A DNA stretch of 64,000 nucleotides from Nitrospira defluvii. GTDB taxonomy: Bacteria; Nitrospirota; Nitrospiria; Nitrospirales; Nitrospiraceae. The notes beneath the pieces are model-generated. The model had not been told where the DNA came from and did not search any database. It saw nothing but the letters and a program-made list of their open reading frames with translations. This document shows positions 24,892 through 33,863 of this stretch, piece after piece; within the stretch, counting starts at the first letter, position 1; every line of letters starts with the position of its first letter. Both the position numbers and the translations under genes were made by a program. The DNA lies in the NCBI GenBank assembly GCA_011525625.1, contig WYAX01000015.1:461207-525206 (forward strand), given 5' to 3'.

Positions 24892-27618
24892 ATGACCGAC
24901 CAGCAGCAGCAGCGCCCCCGGTGGTATGCCCGCTCGCAGGGCGAGATCGAGCGAGAGTTCGCTGTCGATCCGGCCGCAGGGCTCAGCGAGGAAGAGGCCG
25001 CACGACGATTGTCGACGCATGGCCGCAATGAGTTACCTGAAGCGCCGCCGCCCTCCCCATGGCACATTCTGGCTACCCAATTTACGAGCCTCATTGTCTG
25101 GGTCTTGATCGGCGCCGCATTGGTGTCCGGTCTGCTGGGGGAGTGGATCGATGCCGGCGCGATTCTCGCCATTGTTTTGCTGAACGGCCTGCTGGGATTC
25201 CTCCAGGAGTATCGAGCCGAACAGTCGTTGGCAGCTCTGCGTACCATGGCCGTGACCTACGCGCGAGTCGTGCGCGACGGGACGCGACTCAACCTGTCTT
25301 CAACGGAATTGGTCCCCGGCGACATCATCGACGTGGAGGCAGGGGACCACGTTCCGGCCGATGCCCGCCTGCTCCAGGCCGCGGCCTTCCGGACACAGGA
25401 AGCGGCGCTGACCGGGGAGTCCACGCCGGTTGAAAAGCTCAGTGCGGCCTTGCCCGACAGCGATCTGCCTCTGGCCGATCAACGAAACATGCTGTTCATG
25501 GGGACCACCGTCACCGGCGGCAAAGGCCGGGCGGTCGTCGTGGCGACCGGCCGTGTGACTGAATTGGGCCGCATTGCGACGTTGATGACCGCGGTGCCGA
25601 TCGATCCGACTCCGCTGCAACGTCGTCTGGAGCAATTCGGTCATGTGCTGTTGGCGCTTTCGTTGGGAATCGTGTTGGTGGTGTTCGGGCTGGGGGTGTG
25701 GCGGGGGGAGCCGCTCTTCGACATGTTTCTGACGGCCGTCAGCCTCGCGGTGGCGGCGATTCCAGAAGGATTGCCGGCGATCGTGACCACAACCCTGGCC
25801 TTGGGGGTGATGCGTATGGTGAGTCGGCACGCGCTCATTCGTCGCCTGCCGGCTGTGGAAACCTTGGGCGCGGCGACGGTGATTTGTACCGACAAAACCG
25901 GGACCTTGACCAAAAACGAAATGACGGTCACGAAGCTGGCCATCGATGACCTGGTGATGGAGGTGACCGGAGAAGGGTATGCACCGGCGGGGACGATTGT
26001 CGGCGGTGAGCCCCGTGAGGGTGCGCTGCGTGATCTGCTCTGGACGGCGCTGTTGTGTAACGGCGCCTCACTGAAACAGGCTGAAGGCAAATGGGCGGTC
26101 GTGGGCGATCCCACTGAAGGCGCGCTGCTCGTTGCGGGCCGAAAGGGCGGATGGGTGCAAGAGGAATTAGAGCGGGCCCAGCCGCTTTTGGGAGAAATCC
26201 CGTTCGATTCCGACCGCAAGATGATGACGATGGTGCGCCGCTCTGAGGCGCGGGCCGTGGCTTATGTGAAGGGCGCGCCCGATGTATTGCTTGGTTGCTG
26301 CGACGAGTATGTGACGAAGACAGGCGAGCGACGGCCTCTGACTGAATCTCTGCGCATGTCGATGTTGTCCGTCAATCGGCAGTTTGCACAGCAGGCGCTT
26401 CGTGTGGTTGCGTTGGCCTACCGCGTTCTCGATCCACAGCCGGCATCGTTCGATCCCGACCTGGTTGAGCGCCGCTTGTGCTTCCTGGGGTTGGCGGCCA
26501 TGAAGGACCCCTTGCGTCCTGAGGCCAAATCCGCAGTCGATCTCTGCCGGTCGGCGGGCATCGCGACGGTCATGATCACCGGCGACCATAAGGAGACGGC
26601 GCTCGCTATCGCACGGGAGGCGGGTTTCGCGAGCGGTCCGACGCAGGCCCTTTCCGGTCTTGAGTTGAACGGGCTGAGTGATGCCGATCTGGCGTCGCGG
26701 GTGCGGAACGTGTCGGTGTACGCGCGGGTCACGGCGGAACATAAGCTCCGTATCGTGAAGGCTTGGCGCGCGCAGGGGGCGGTCGTGGCGATGACCGGCG
26801 ACGGAGTCAATGATGCGCCGGCGGTGCGGGAGGCAGATATCGGGATTGCGATGGGCGTGACCGGGACGGACGTGACCAAGGATGCGTCGGATATGGTGGT
26901 GACCGACGACAACTTCGCGTCCATCGCCGCCGCAGTCGAAGAAGGGCGCAGCATTTACGCGAACATTCGTAAATCGGTTCACTATCTGTTGTCGTGCAAT
27001 CTCAGTGAGGTCCTGGTGATGCTGGGGAGCACGGTATTGGGGTGGCCGCTGCCGCTTCTGCCGATCCACATTCTTTGGATCAATTTAGTGACCGACGGCT
27101 TTCCCGCCCTCGCCCTCGCCGTCGATCCGAAAGATCCCGATGTGATGAAACGGCCGCCTCGCGACCCGCAGGCTCCGCTGCTCGACCGTGGCCGGTTTCT
27201 CACGGTCTGTGTGCAGGGCCTGGTGATGGCCGCGGCGACGCTGGCGGTGTTCGGCATCGCGCTCTCGATCGTGAAGGATGAAGTGCCTTTCGCGCGGACG
27301 ATGACGTTCACCACGCTGGTCTTGGTGCAGTTTCTTCACGCCTTTACCTGCCGCCACGACCGGTATTCGCTGTTCCAGGTCGGGGTGGCCAGCAACCGGA
27401 TGCTGGTGGGAGCCGTGCTCGTTTCGGCGCTCCTCCAGGGGGCGATCCTCCTCAGCCCCTGGGGACAGGAGATTTTTAAAGTCGTTTCCCTGCGGGCCGA
27501 CGAATGGTTGGTGATCGTCGGGTTCGGGCTGCTGCCGTTTCTGGTGATGGAAGTGTGGAAGGCTTGGAGCCGTGCGCGAAGCGGAAGAGTGGAGACGGTT
27601 AGCCCGCATTATTCCTGA
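24892..27618 (+). CDS. Calcium-type P-type ATPase (P2A, SERCA/PMR1-like)
   Basis: A 908-residue cation-transporting P-type ATPase. D334 in [14 protein letters not shown] is phosphorylated; TGES and [10 protein letters not shown] are the other core motifs. The ion site residues of the P2A group are present: [10 protein letters not shown] in helix 4, CNLSEVLVM in helix 5 and [16 protein letters not shown] in helix 6, so Ca2+ export is the best call, with possibly two ion sites. The N-terminal cation ATPase domain ([10 protein letters not shown]) is complete. The last five codons and the stop are supplied by the terminal inverted repeat of a small element, so the native C terminus was probably slightly different. 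It is monocistronic. Confidence 0.88.
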   Translation: MTDQQQQRPRWYARSQGEIEREFAVDPAAGLSEEEAARRLSTHGRNELPEAPPPSPWHILATQFTSLIVWVLIGAALVSGLLGEWIDAGAILAIVLLNGLLGFLQEYRAEQSLAALRTMAVTYARVVRDGTRLNLSSTELVPGDIIDVEAGDHVPADARLLQAAAFRTQEAALTGESTPVEKLSAALPDSDLPLADQRNMLFMGTTVTGGKGRAVVVATGRVTELGRIATLMTAVPIDPTPLQRRLEQFGHVLLALSLGIVLVVFGLGVWRGEPLFDMFLTAVSLAVAAIPEGLPAIVTTTLALGVMRMVSRHALIRRLPAVETLGAATVICTDKTGTLTKNEMTVTKLAIDDLVMEVTGEGYAPAGTIVGGEPREGALRDLLWTALLCNGASLKQAEGKWAVVGDPTEGALLVAGRKGGWVQEELERAQPLLGEIPFDSDRKMMTMVRRSEARAVAYVKGAPDVLLGCCDEYVTKTGERRPLTESLRMSMLSVNRQFAQQALRVVALAYRVLDPQPASFDPDLVERRLCFLGLAAMKDPLRPEAKSAVDLCRSAGIATVMITGDHKETALAIAREAGFASGPTQALSGLELNGLSDADLASRVRNVSVYARVTAEHKLRIVKAWRAQGAVVAMTGDGVNDAPAVREADIGIAMGVTGTDVTKDASDMVVTDDNFASIAAAVEEGRSIYANIRKSVHYLLSCNLSEVLVMLGSTVLGWPLPLLPIHILWINLVTDGFPALALAVDPKDPDVMKRPPRDPQAPLLDRGRFLTVCVQGLVMAAATLAVFGIALSIVKDEVPFARTMTFTTLVLVQFLHAFTCRHDRYSLFQVGVASNRMLVGAVLVSALLQGAILLSPWGQEIFKVVSLRADEWLVIVGFGLLPFLVMEVWKAWSRARSGRVETVSPHYS

Positions 27619-27726
27619 CGGTTCGTCGCGGAAGCGCCGAGTCACGTGGCGAGCCCGCCGGCCGAAGGTTCGTCGTAGCAGTGAATCGGCGGTTGCAGCA
27701 GAAGTGCTCATGAATAATGCGGGCTA
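27600..27726. mobile_element. 123-bp MITE-like element with 17-bp terminal inverted repeats
   Basis: GCCCGCATTATTCCTGA at 27602-27618 is the reverse complement, with one mismatch, of TCATGAATAATGCGGGC at 27708-27724. A TA dinucleotide flanks each end (27600-27601 and 27725-27726), as expected of TA-target elements. The interior is short and non-coding. The left repeat gives the P-ATPase its TGA, and the right end plus TA gives the phosphoesterase its TAG. No transposase is present, so mobility would need a related full-size element elsewhere. A simple shared terminator is an alternative, but the 89-bp spacing between repeats argues against it. Confidence 0.6.
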
Positions 27727-28593
27727 GGGTGTGACTGCCGGTGTGGCCCAGATCGTGGAGAGGGGCAGCGCTTGGCGGCTGAGGCCGACTGGTTTCGCGC
27801 CATACATATCGGTGATGGTTCTCAATAATCCGTAATGGTCCAAGGGCTCTCCATAACGGCCCGGTCGCACCATCGGTCCCACCAGAATCGTCGGAATGTG
27901 ATTGTCTGATTTCCCGTTGTCTTCGTCCCAGGTAATGATCAAGAGACTGTTGTGTGTGTGCGCCCATTCGACGTAGCGATCGAGATGGGTCTGGAGCCAC
28001 TGGTCTCCGCGTTGAATCCGGTCGGGCTCCTTGCCGTCGTGCATATCGTTGAGCTGATTGGGGATGACAAAGCTGACCGTGGGCAGCCTCTCGAAGTCGG
28101 CGGGAAAGTCGGAAAAAGGGCGATTGTCTTCGGCGGGCACGGTATGGATGGGAGAGAATTGCCAGTTGACCCAGGGATTGTGTTTCCGGGCATACGCGCC
28201 TGCGACGCAGTCTACGGAACCGGTGGAGGGGAGATCCTCCGCGTAGCCGGCAAAGGTCCGGCCGACGAGTGCCAGGGTACTATGAAGATTCGGAGCGGTT
28301 AACGATGTGGGGCAATGGTTCCGGCTGACGCCGTCGGTGGATCCGGCAAAGAGGGCGATGTAGTTCGGTTGACTGGGGTGAGTCACGCCGAAGGAGTTGG
28401 TCAACAGCGCGCCTTTCCGGGCCAATGTGTTGAGATACGGGGCTGCCGGTGAGTCGATGATCTGGGAAAACGCATGGTTTTCCTCGATCACGATCACGAT
28501 GTGGTCGGGCTTCGGCAGGGGCGGCGAGGCAAACAGCAGATTCGTCGAGAAGAGGAAAACTGCGAGTGCGGTGGCTACGACCTGCCTGTTCAT
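27724..28593 (-). CDS. Exported phosphoesterase (phospholipase C / acid phosphatase AcpA-like family)
   Basis: A 289-residue protein with a signal peptide (ALAVFLFSTNLLFA, cleavage near FASPP). The mature N terminus has HIVIVIEENHAFSQIID, the EENH signature of the PF04185 phosphoesterase family, followed by the YIALFAGST nucleophile region and ending with ITWDEDNGKSDNHIPTILVGP, whose D/E/H residues bind metal. The family includes phospholipase C and acid phosphatases acting on phosphate esters in the periplasm. Its stop TAG is formed by the end of the adjacent inverted-repeat element. It is transcribed toward the Ca-ATPase gene and starts 20 bp downstream of the ABC exporter gene. Confidence 0.85.
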   Translation of the reverse strand: MNRQVVATALAVFLFSTNLLFASPPLPKPDHIVIVIEENHAFSQIIDSPAAPYLNTLARKGALLTNSFGVTHPSQPNYIALFAGSTDGVSRNHCPTSLTAPNLHSTLALVGRTFAGYAEDLPSTGSVDCVAGAYARKHNPWVNWQFSPIHTVPAEDNRPFSDFPADFERLPTVSFVIPNQLNDMHDGKEPDRIQRGDQWLQTHLDRYVEWAHTHNSLLIITWDEDNGKSDNHIPTILVGPMVRPGRYGEPLDHYGLLRTITDMYGAKPVGLSRQALPLSTIWATPAVTP

Positions 28594-28612
28594 CAGGGGG
28601 CCTCGCGAGTGA

Positions 28613-30343
28613 TTAGACCGGAAGTTCGCTTAGCCGCAACGTGTATAAGTAATGATAGAGTCCCCGCTGCTCCAGCAGAGCCGTGTGGGTCCCCGATTCG
28701 ACAATGTGGCCCTTATTCAGGACCAGGATGCGGTCGGCGCGTTGAATCGTGCTGAGCCGGTGGGCGACGACAAAGGTCGTGCGATTGACCATGAGACGTT
28801 CCAAGGCTTCCTGCACCAATCGCTCCGATTCGGTGTCGAGCGCAGAGGTGGCTTCGTCGAGCAGGAGAATACGCGGGTTCTTCAGAATCGCGCGGGCAAT
28901 CGCGACGCGTTGACGTTGGCCGCCGGAAAGATTGATGCCCTTTTCTCCGACGATGGTCTGGTAGCCGTCGGGGAATCCCGCAATGAATTCGTGGGCATGC
29001 GCGGCTTTGCTCGCAGCGATGATCTCCTCTTCGCTGGCATCCTCGCGCCCGTAGCGGATGTTATCCCGGATCGGGCCGCCGAACAGAATCGTATCCTGGG
29101 GGACCAGAGCGATCTGCCGGTAGAGGCTATCGAGCCGGACATCCTTGACGTCATGGCCGTCCACCGTCAGCCGTCCCGACGTGGGGTCGTAAAAGCGATG
29201 GAGGAGATTCATGATCGTCGTTTTCCCTGAACCGGTCGGTCCGACGATCGCAATCAGTTCGCCCGGTTTGGCTTCAAAGGACACATCCGCCAACACGGGT
29301 TGCCGGGGGTCATAGGCGAAGGTGATATGCTCTGCGCGCACATGCCCCTGCACGGGCGGCAGGTCGATCGCATTGGGCGCATCGGCGATTTCTGCATGCG
29401 TGTCGAGAATTTCGAAGACACGCTGCATGGCGCCCTGGGCTTCTTTGATCTGCGCAAACACGCGGGCGGCTGACCCGAACGGTCCGATCAAAATCCCGGC
29501 GAAGAGCACGAAGGCAAACAGGTCGCCTGGAGACACCGAGCCGTCGATGACCTGGCGTCCCCCATACCACAACACCATGGCGGCGGCGGCGAAGGTGACG
29601 AACGTGATCGTCGGCACGAACCACGCCATGATGGTGGCACGGCGCAGCGCCAGTTCCATCGCGGATTGCACCTGGGTGATGAAGCGTTGCTCCTCCCGCT
29701 TGGTCTGCACGAAGGATTTCACGACACGAATACCGGCGATGACTTCCTCCACCAGCGTGCTGACGGAGGCGGTTTGATCCTGAATGGTGGTCGAGAGGGC
29801 GCGCAGGCGCCGGCCGAAGAGTTTGGCCACGACAACCAGCAAGGGGAGCAGGACCAGGATGAGGAGGCAGAGCTGCCAGTTCATCGCAAACAGGAAACCG
29901 GCGCCGCCGATGAACGTAACGACCTGTTTGGCTGCGTCAATGGGAGTGTCGGTGACGACGTTCTGAATCACGGTCACATCGTTCATCAGACGCGACATTA
30001 ATTCGCCCGTCCGGCGCTTGGAGAAGAAATTGACGGACAGGGTTTGCAGATGCGCAAAGAGATGAGTTCGGAAGTCCGCCATGACTCGTTGGGACACCCA
30101 GGCCGTCAGGTAACTGTGTCCCATGGAACAGAGCCCTTGCAGCAAGACGAGCCCGAGGAGCAGCAGGATCATCTGCGCCATTCGATCGGCATCGTGCTGC
30201 ACGGTGATGACGTCCCACAGGGTGCCACCCAACCGAAGCAGGGCCAGGTTCACGGCGGCGACCGCCATGACCATGATGGCGGCAGCGATCATCCGGGGGA
30301 CGTAGGGCTTGAGGAAGGGGAAAAATCGTTTGAACGAAAACAT
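28613..30343 (-). CDS. MsbA-like ABC exporter (half-transporter)
   Basis: A 576-residue fused membrane and ATPase subunit that works as a homodimer. Six membrane helices occupy about residues 1-310. The ATPase domain has Walker A GPTGSGKTT, Q-loop LVPQDT, signature LSGGQRQR, Walker B ILLLDEATSALD and switch H in VVAHRLST. It is closest in style to lipid A/phospholipid flippases of the MsbA group, but multidrug exporters look the same. A GTG at 30379 would add 12 residues; I prefer the ATG at 30343 because the family usually begins just before the first helix. It precedes the phosphoesterase on the same strand. Confidence 0.88.
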   Translation of the reverse strand: MFSFKRFFPFLKPYVPRMIAAAIMVMAVAAVNLALLRLGGTLWDVITVQHDADRMAQMILLLLGLVLLQGLCSMGHSYLTAWVSQRVMADFRTHLFAHLQTLSVNFFSKRRTGELMSRLMNDVTVIQNVVTDTPIDAAKQVVTFIGGAGFLFAMNWQLCLLILVLLPLLVVVAKLFGRRLRALSTTIQDQTASVSTLVEEVIAGIRVVKSFVQTKREEQRFITQVQSAMELALRRATIMAWFVPTITFVTFAAAAMVLWYGGRQVIDGSVSPGDLFAFVLFAGILIGPFGSAARVFAQIKEAQGAMQRVFEILDTHAEIADAPNAIDLPPVQGHVRAEHITFAYDPRQPVLADVSFEAKPGELIAIVGPTGSGKTTIMNLLHRFYDPTSGRLTVDGHDVKDVRLDSLYRQIALVPQDTILFGGPIRDNIRYGREDASEEEIIAASKAAHAHEFIAGFPDGYQTIVGEKGINLSGGQRQRVAIARAILKNPRILLLDEATSALDTESERLVQEALERLMVNRTTFVVAHRLSTIQRADRILVLNKGHIVESGTHTALLEQRGLYHYLYTLRLSELPV

Positions 30344-30445
30344 CGGTGTTACGACAATGAACTCAGGGGGGACGGGCACAGAGCCCGTGACCGTGGATGC
30401 GGTGATCGGGCTATGACACGACCTTCGTCATGAGGTGAGGGCGCG

Positions 30446-30664
30446 CTAGAGCTGAGCGATGGACTCGATCAGGTTCTTATTGATCGCCACGAAGTCCGAC
30501 CGATCCTTGTCATTGATCAAGACGTCAGTCAAGCTGATAAACAGCCGCTGCTCCTCGTTGATCGCATCGGACACACGATTACGCATGGGCGGGATGAGGA
30601 AATCCCCGACGTAGATGCAGTTCACAGTTCGAACGCGGATGCGAACTTTTTTTCCTTCGGGCAC
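30446..30664 (-). CDS. Small conserved-looking protein of unknown function
   Basis: A 72-residue soluble protein from a GTG at 30664 with GGAGGG at ideal distance. Pattern: a short strand (VRIRVRTVNCIYVGDFLIPPMRNRVSDAINEEQ), then RLFISLTDVLI and VAINKNLIESI. The strand-turn-'RLSD-like'-'FISLTDV' order resembles a family of small uncharacterised proteins (DUF6812-like), but I am not sure of the name. It lies just downstream of the COX24-type peptide gene on the same strand. Confidence 0.65.
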   Translation of the reverse strand: MPEGKKVRIRVRTVNCIYVGDFLIPPMRNRVSDAINEEQRLFISLTDVLINDKDRSDFVAINKNLIESIAQL

Positions 30665-30695
30665 GGATCCCTCCGTCCATTATGTCGTGATGAGC

Positions 30696-30791
30696 TCAGC
30701 TCTTGCGACGCAAGAATTTCTGACGCCGGCGCAATTTCTTGTACTTGTGCTTGCGCATCTTCTTCCGGCGTTTCTTGAGGACACTCGCCAT
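30696..30791 (-). CDS. 31-residue AURKAIP1/COX24-domain ribosome-associated peptide
   Basis: An ATG at 30791, preceded by GGAG, opens a 31-codon frame to a TGA at 30696-30698. The product is nearly all lysine and arginine (MASVLKKRRKKMRKHKYKK then LRRRQKFLRRKS). The pattern KKRRKKMRKHKYKK is the hallmark of the AURKAIP1/COX24 family, very small basic proteins known from bacterial small ribosomal subunits (bS22-like). It would bind rRNA. It is too short for most gene callers and sits immediately upstream of the 72-residue gene on the same strand. Confidence 0.82.
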   Translation of the reverse strand: MASVLKKRRKKMRKHKYKKLRRRQKFLRRKS

Positions 30792-30930
30792 ACGTTCAAT
30801 CTCCAACTGCTAGGCGCGGGAGTCTAGTGGGTTTCATTCCAAAATGCAAGCCAAGATTCTGCCCTCCGTCTGCGGCTCCGCCGCGTGATAGACCGCGCGT
30901 CATGCGGCTGCGGGCGAGCGGGTCCCTTGC

Positions 30931-30960
30931 TTGACCTCGTTCTGCCAAGGTTCCTATACT
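30931..30960 (+). promoter_or_regulatory. Sigma70-type promoter for the lipoprotein-nadB unit, possibly leaderless
   Basis: TTGACC at 30931-30936 and TATACT at 30955-30960 with an 18-bp spacer. The ATG of the lipoprotein gene is at 30966, five bases after the -10, so transcription would start at or next to the start codon and the message would be leaderless. Confidence 0.55.
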
Positions 30961-30965
30961 GCGCC

Positions 30966-31481
30966 ATGATTCGTTCCCGCACAGCGTGCCGGCGCTCCCT
31001 TGCTCGCTTCCTGGTCGGGTTTCTGCTCGTGCTCTCGGTGGGTTGTTCGGGAAAAACCCTTCAATATAAAGACGACCACGACCGTATCCTCCGAATCGAT
31101 CAAGCAGTGGAGTCGCTCCGGAAATCCTACGTCGAACGGGACCGCAATGCGTTGGATGCCTTGCTGTTGCCTTCAGGCAATTTTGATCAAGTCCAGCGGG
31201 AGATCCAGAGTGACTTCGAGACCTTTCAGGATATCCAGTTGGAGTTTTCGATCGAGCGTATTCTGATCGAGGGCGACAACGTCGATGTCTTTGTCCATTG
31301 GCAAGGCCAGTGGAAGCGGAATTCCGGTGAGGCCGGCACGCGCCAACGCGGTCATGGACGACTGGCCTGGGTGGGAACCCAGTCTATTTTGCTTCGAGAG
31401 GCTCAGGGCGATTTGCCGTTCGGCATGGCCTCGCGGGCGAATCCCAGCGAAGATCCCGCTCGCAGAGCCTCCAAACCCTGA
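30966..31481 (+). CDS. Small lipoprotein
   Basis: A 171-residue protein with a basic N terminus, hydrophobic ARFLVGFLLVLSV and a lipobox L-S-V-G-C with the cysteine at about residue 26. The mature part has a helix-strand layout (IDQAVESLRKSYVERDRNALDALLLPSGNFDQVQREIQSDF...) similar to NTF2-like domains. Function unknown. No ribosome site precedes the ATG, consistent with the leaderless promoter. It ends 2 bp before nadB, so the two are co-transcribed, although no functional link is evident. Confidence 0.78.
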   Translation: MIRSRTACRRSLARFLVGFLLVLSVGCSGKTLQYKDDHDRILRIDQAVESLRKSYVERDRNALDALLLPSGNFDQVQREIQSDFETFQDIQLEFSIERILIEGDNVDVFVHWQGQWKRNSGEAGTRQRGHGRLAWVGTQSILLREAQGDLPFGMASRANPSEDPARRASKP

Positions 31482-31483
31482 CC

Positions 31484-33160
31484 ATGTCATCCCGCAGTGC
31501 TTCCCCAAAAATTGAGACAGACTTTCTTGTGGTCGGCAGCGGCGTCGCGGGACTTCGTGCGGCGATCGAGCTCAGCCGTGCGGGGCGTGTGCTCATGTTG
31601 ACCAAGGGCCATCCGCTGGAAAGCAACTCCATGTATGCCCAGGGTGGTGTCGCGGTGGCCCTCAGCGAAGAGGATGATGTCGGCAGCCATCTGGCGGATA
31701 CGCTCAAGGCCGGGCACGGCCTGTGCCGCCGCGAAGCCGTGCGGGTGTTGGTGGAAGAGGGGCCGGACCGGATTCAGGAACTGATTGCGTGGGGCGCGAA
31801 GTTCGACAAGATCGGCAAGCGATTTGCGTACACGCGAGAAGCTGCGCACAGCCGGAGCCGGATTCTCCGTGCGCGGGGAGATGCCACCGGCAATGAAATG
31901 GTCCGCGCGCTCATGACCTATGCCGCCAGGCAGCCTCGTATTCAGCGGTTGGATCGGCGCTTCACGGTGGATGTGGTGGTGGTCGACGGTCGGTGCTGCG
32001 GCGCGATCGTGCTCAATGAGATCTCGGGCGAACGCACGGTCCTTCCGGCCGGCGCGGTGGTGTTGTCGACGGGCGGCGCAGGACAGATCTACGCGCGTAC
32101 CACCAATCCCGGCAATGCGACCGGCGACGGCATGGCGATGGCGTTACGGGCCGGGGCGTTGTTGATGGACATGGAGTTCGTGCAGTTTCATCCCACCTCG
32201 TTGTACCTGCCGTCGAGTCCGCCCTTCTTGTTGTCGGAGGCGATTCGGGGAGAAGGCGGGCAGCTGCGGAACATCAAGGGTGAGTTATTTATGCAGCGGT
32301 ATCATCCCGACGGGGCGCTCGCCCCGCGCGATGTGGTCTCACGGGCGATTTGGTCGGAGATGGCCGCGACACGCGCGCGGCACGTCTATCTGGATGTGAC
32401 GCATCTCGGCGCCGCCTTTGTGAAACGGCGGTTTCCCACGATCTATGCCACCTGCCTGCGATATGACATCGACATGACGGAAGAATGGATTCCCGTCTCG
32501 CCCAGCGCCCACTATATGATGGGCGGGGTCTGGACGGATGTGCATGGGGCGACGACTTTGCCGGGGTTGTTTGCAGCCGGCGAGGTGGCCTGCAGCGGTG
32601 TGCACGGGGCGAATCGGTTGGCGAGCAACTCACTCCTGGAAGGGCTGGTGTTCGGCATGCGTGCGGCGCAGTCTGCGGTGGCCCATGCCGGGCATGTCTC
32701 CGGCCCGACGAGCCTGCCTCGGCTTGAGGAGCTGGAGCGGGGACGACCGACGGACCTGGATGATCCGGAGAAGTTGCGAAGCTCGTTGCGTCGTCTGATG
32801 TGGGGGAAGGTCGGCCTGGTGCGCTCGGGAGATTCGTTGATCAGCGCCTCCGCGCAGCTGGTACGGTGGATGCGTGTGCTGACGAATCCCTTTTCCTCGC
32901 GAGCGGCCCTTGAAGTGAAGAATATGGTCCAGGTGGCGCGCTGTGTTGCCGATGCGGCCCTCTGGCGGGAAAACAGCGTCGGGGCCCACTACCGGTCGGA
33001 TTTTCCAGAGGCCGCTCGGCCAGGATGGCGGCAGCACAGTCAGTTGCTCTTAGCTCAGGGGCGGGTCAGCGGGATGCCATCGAACGAGCAAGACCTCGTC
33101 CTTGCGACCCGGGAGACGGTGCGCGGTAAGGCCGTGAAGAAGAAAGCCGGTCGTTCGTGA
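31484..33160 (+). CDS. nadB: L-aspartate oxidase
   Basis: A 558-residue flavoprotein of the succinate dehydrogenase/aspartate oxidase family. The FAD dinucleotide fold is GSGVAGLRAAIELS near the N terminus; the FAD-linked segment SMYAQGGVAVAL and the active-site HPT...R region (EFVQFHPTSLYLP) and GEVACSGVHGANRLASNSLLEGLVFG follow. It converts L-aspartate to iminoaspartate, the first step of de novo NAD synthesis; nadA and nadC are not in the window. It starts 2 bp after the lipoprotein gene. Its last 95 bp overlap the 3' end of the opposite lytic transglycosylase gene. Confidence 0.95.
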   Translation: MSSRSASPKIETDFLVVGSGVAGLRAAIELSRAGRVLMLTKGHPLESNSMYAQGGVAVALSEEDDVGSHLADTLKAGHGLCRREAVRVLVEEGPDRIQELIAWGAKFDKIGKRFAYTREAAHSRSRILRARGDATGNEMVRALMTYAARQPRIQRLDRRFTVDVVVVDGRCCGAIVLNEISGERTVLPAGAVVLSTGGAGQIYARTTNPGNATGDGMAMALRAGALLMDMEFVQFHPTSLYLPSSPPFLLSEAIRGEGGQLRNIKGELFMQRYHPDGALAPRDVVSRAIWSEMAATRARHVYLDVTHLGAAFVKRRFPTIYATCLRYDIDMTEEWIPVSPSAHYMMGGVWTDVHGATTLPGLFAAGEVACSGVHGANRLASNSLLEGLVFGMRAAQSAVAHAGHVSGPTSLPRLEELERGRPTDLDDPEKLRSSLRRLMWGKVGLVRSGDSLISASAQLVRWMRVLTNPFSSRAALEVKNMVQVARCVADAALWRENSVGAHYRSDFPEAARPGWRQHSQLLLAQGRVSGMPSNEQDLVLATRETVRGKAVKKKAGRS

Positions 33161-33731
33161 GGAAGGTGCGGTAGTAGCGCAGCACCTTGAGGACGTATTG
33201 CCGTGTTTCCGGGATCGGGGGAAGCCCCTGGTACCGTTCGACCGCATGTTCTCCCGCATTGTAGGCCGCCAAGGCCAATGGAAGATTTCCGTTAAAGCGA
33301 TCCAGCAGCTGCCGCAGGTATTTGGTTCCCCCGCCGATATTGTCATCCGGATTATACGAATCCCGCACGTCGAGACGCATCGCGGTCTGCGGCATCAGCT
33401 GCATCAGGCCGATCGCCCCGGCCCGTGAGACCGCCTGCGGGTCGAAGTCGGATTCGGTTTTGATGACCGCGCGAATCAGCGCCGGATGGAGGCGATGGGC
33501 GCGCGAATGTCGAGCGATCACAGGGTCGAGTTCACGATCGGAGATGATGCTGCGGGAGCGAGGGAGTTCAGCCGTCACGCGTTTGTATCGTGGGTCGTTC
33601 GGCACATTGGTCAAGGAGATGGTGCCGTTGGCGTCAACGTATTGGTAGACCTCGGCCTGGACCGGGGCAGCCGACAGCAAGAGTGTCGCGGACAGCAGAA
33701 GCAGGGGGGCGGTGCGGTTGAATCGGGCCAT
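33066..33731 (-). CDS. Periplasmic lytic transglycosylase (SLT domain, DUF4124-type N terminus)
   Basis: A 221-residue exported protein. The signal peptide is followed by a small DUF4124-like domain (EVYQYVDANGTISLTNVPNDPRY) and an SLT domain from about residue 75: catalytic E in IKTESDFDPQAVS, then AIGLMQLMPQTA, NIGGGTKYLRQLL and ALAAYNAGEHAV. It cleaves peptidoglycan between N-acetylmuramic acid and N-acetylglucosamine to give an anhydro end. The C-terminal tail of about 30 residues after the domain is encoded within the nadB end. An A+T-rich gap of about 130 bp separates it from pabC. Confidence 0.9.
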   Translation of the reverse strand: MARFNRTAPLLLLSATLLLSAAPVQAEVYQYVDANGTISLTNVPNDPRYKRVTAELPRSRSIISDRELDPVIARHSRAHRLHPALIRAVIKTESDFDPQAVSRAGAIGLMQLMPQTAMRLDVRDSYNPDDNIGGGTKYLRQLLDRFNGNLPLALAAYNAGEHAVERYQGLPPIPETRQYVLKVLRYYRTFLTNDRLSSSRPYRAPSPGSQGRGLARSMASR

Positions 33732-33863
33732 CGGGTTGAGGCGCCTGGTTGGTGTCTACGAGCGATGCTTCAACCGTAGCAGCAGCCCCCCGACCTGTCA
33801 AAAACCCTTACTCTCTGTCCACAGCAGGGTCGTGGTTGTAAGATATTGATATAAAATACATCT

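Noticed and set aside
24892..27618. P-ATPase as Na+/K+ or proton pump
   Set aside because: Helix 5 (CNLSEVLVM) and helix 6 ([16 protein letters not shown]) carry the P2A residues; no P2C or P3A specific pattern is seen.
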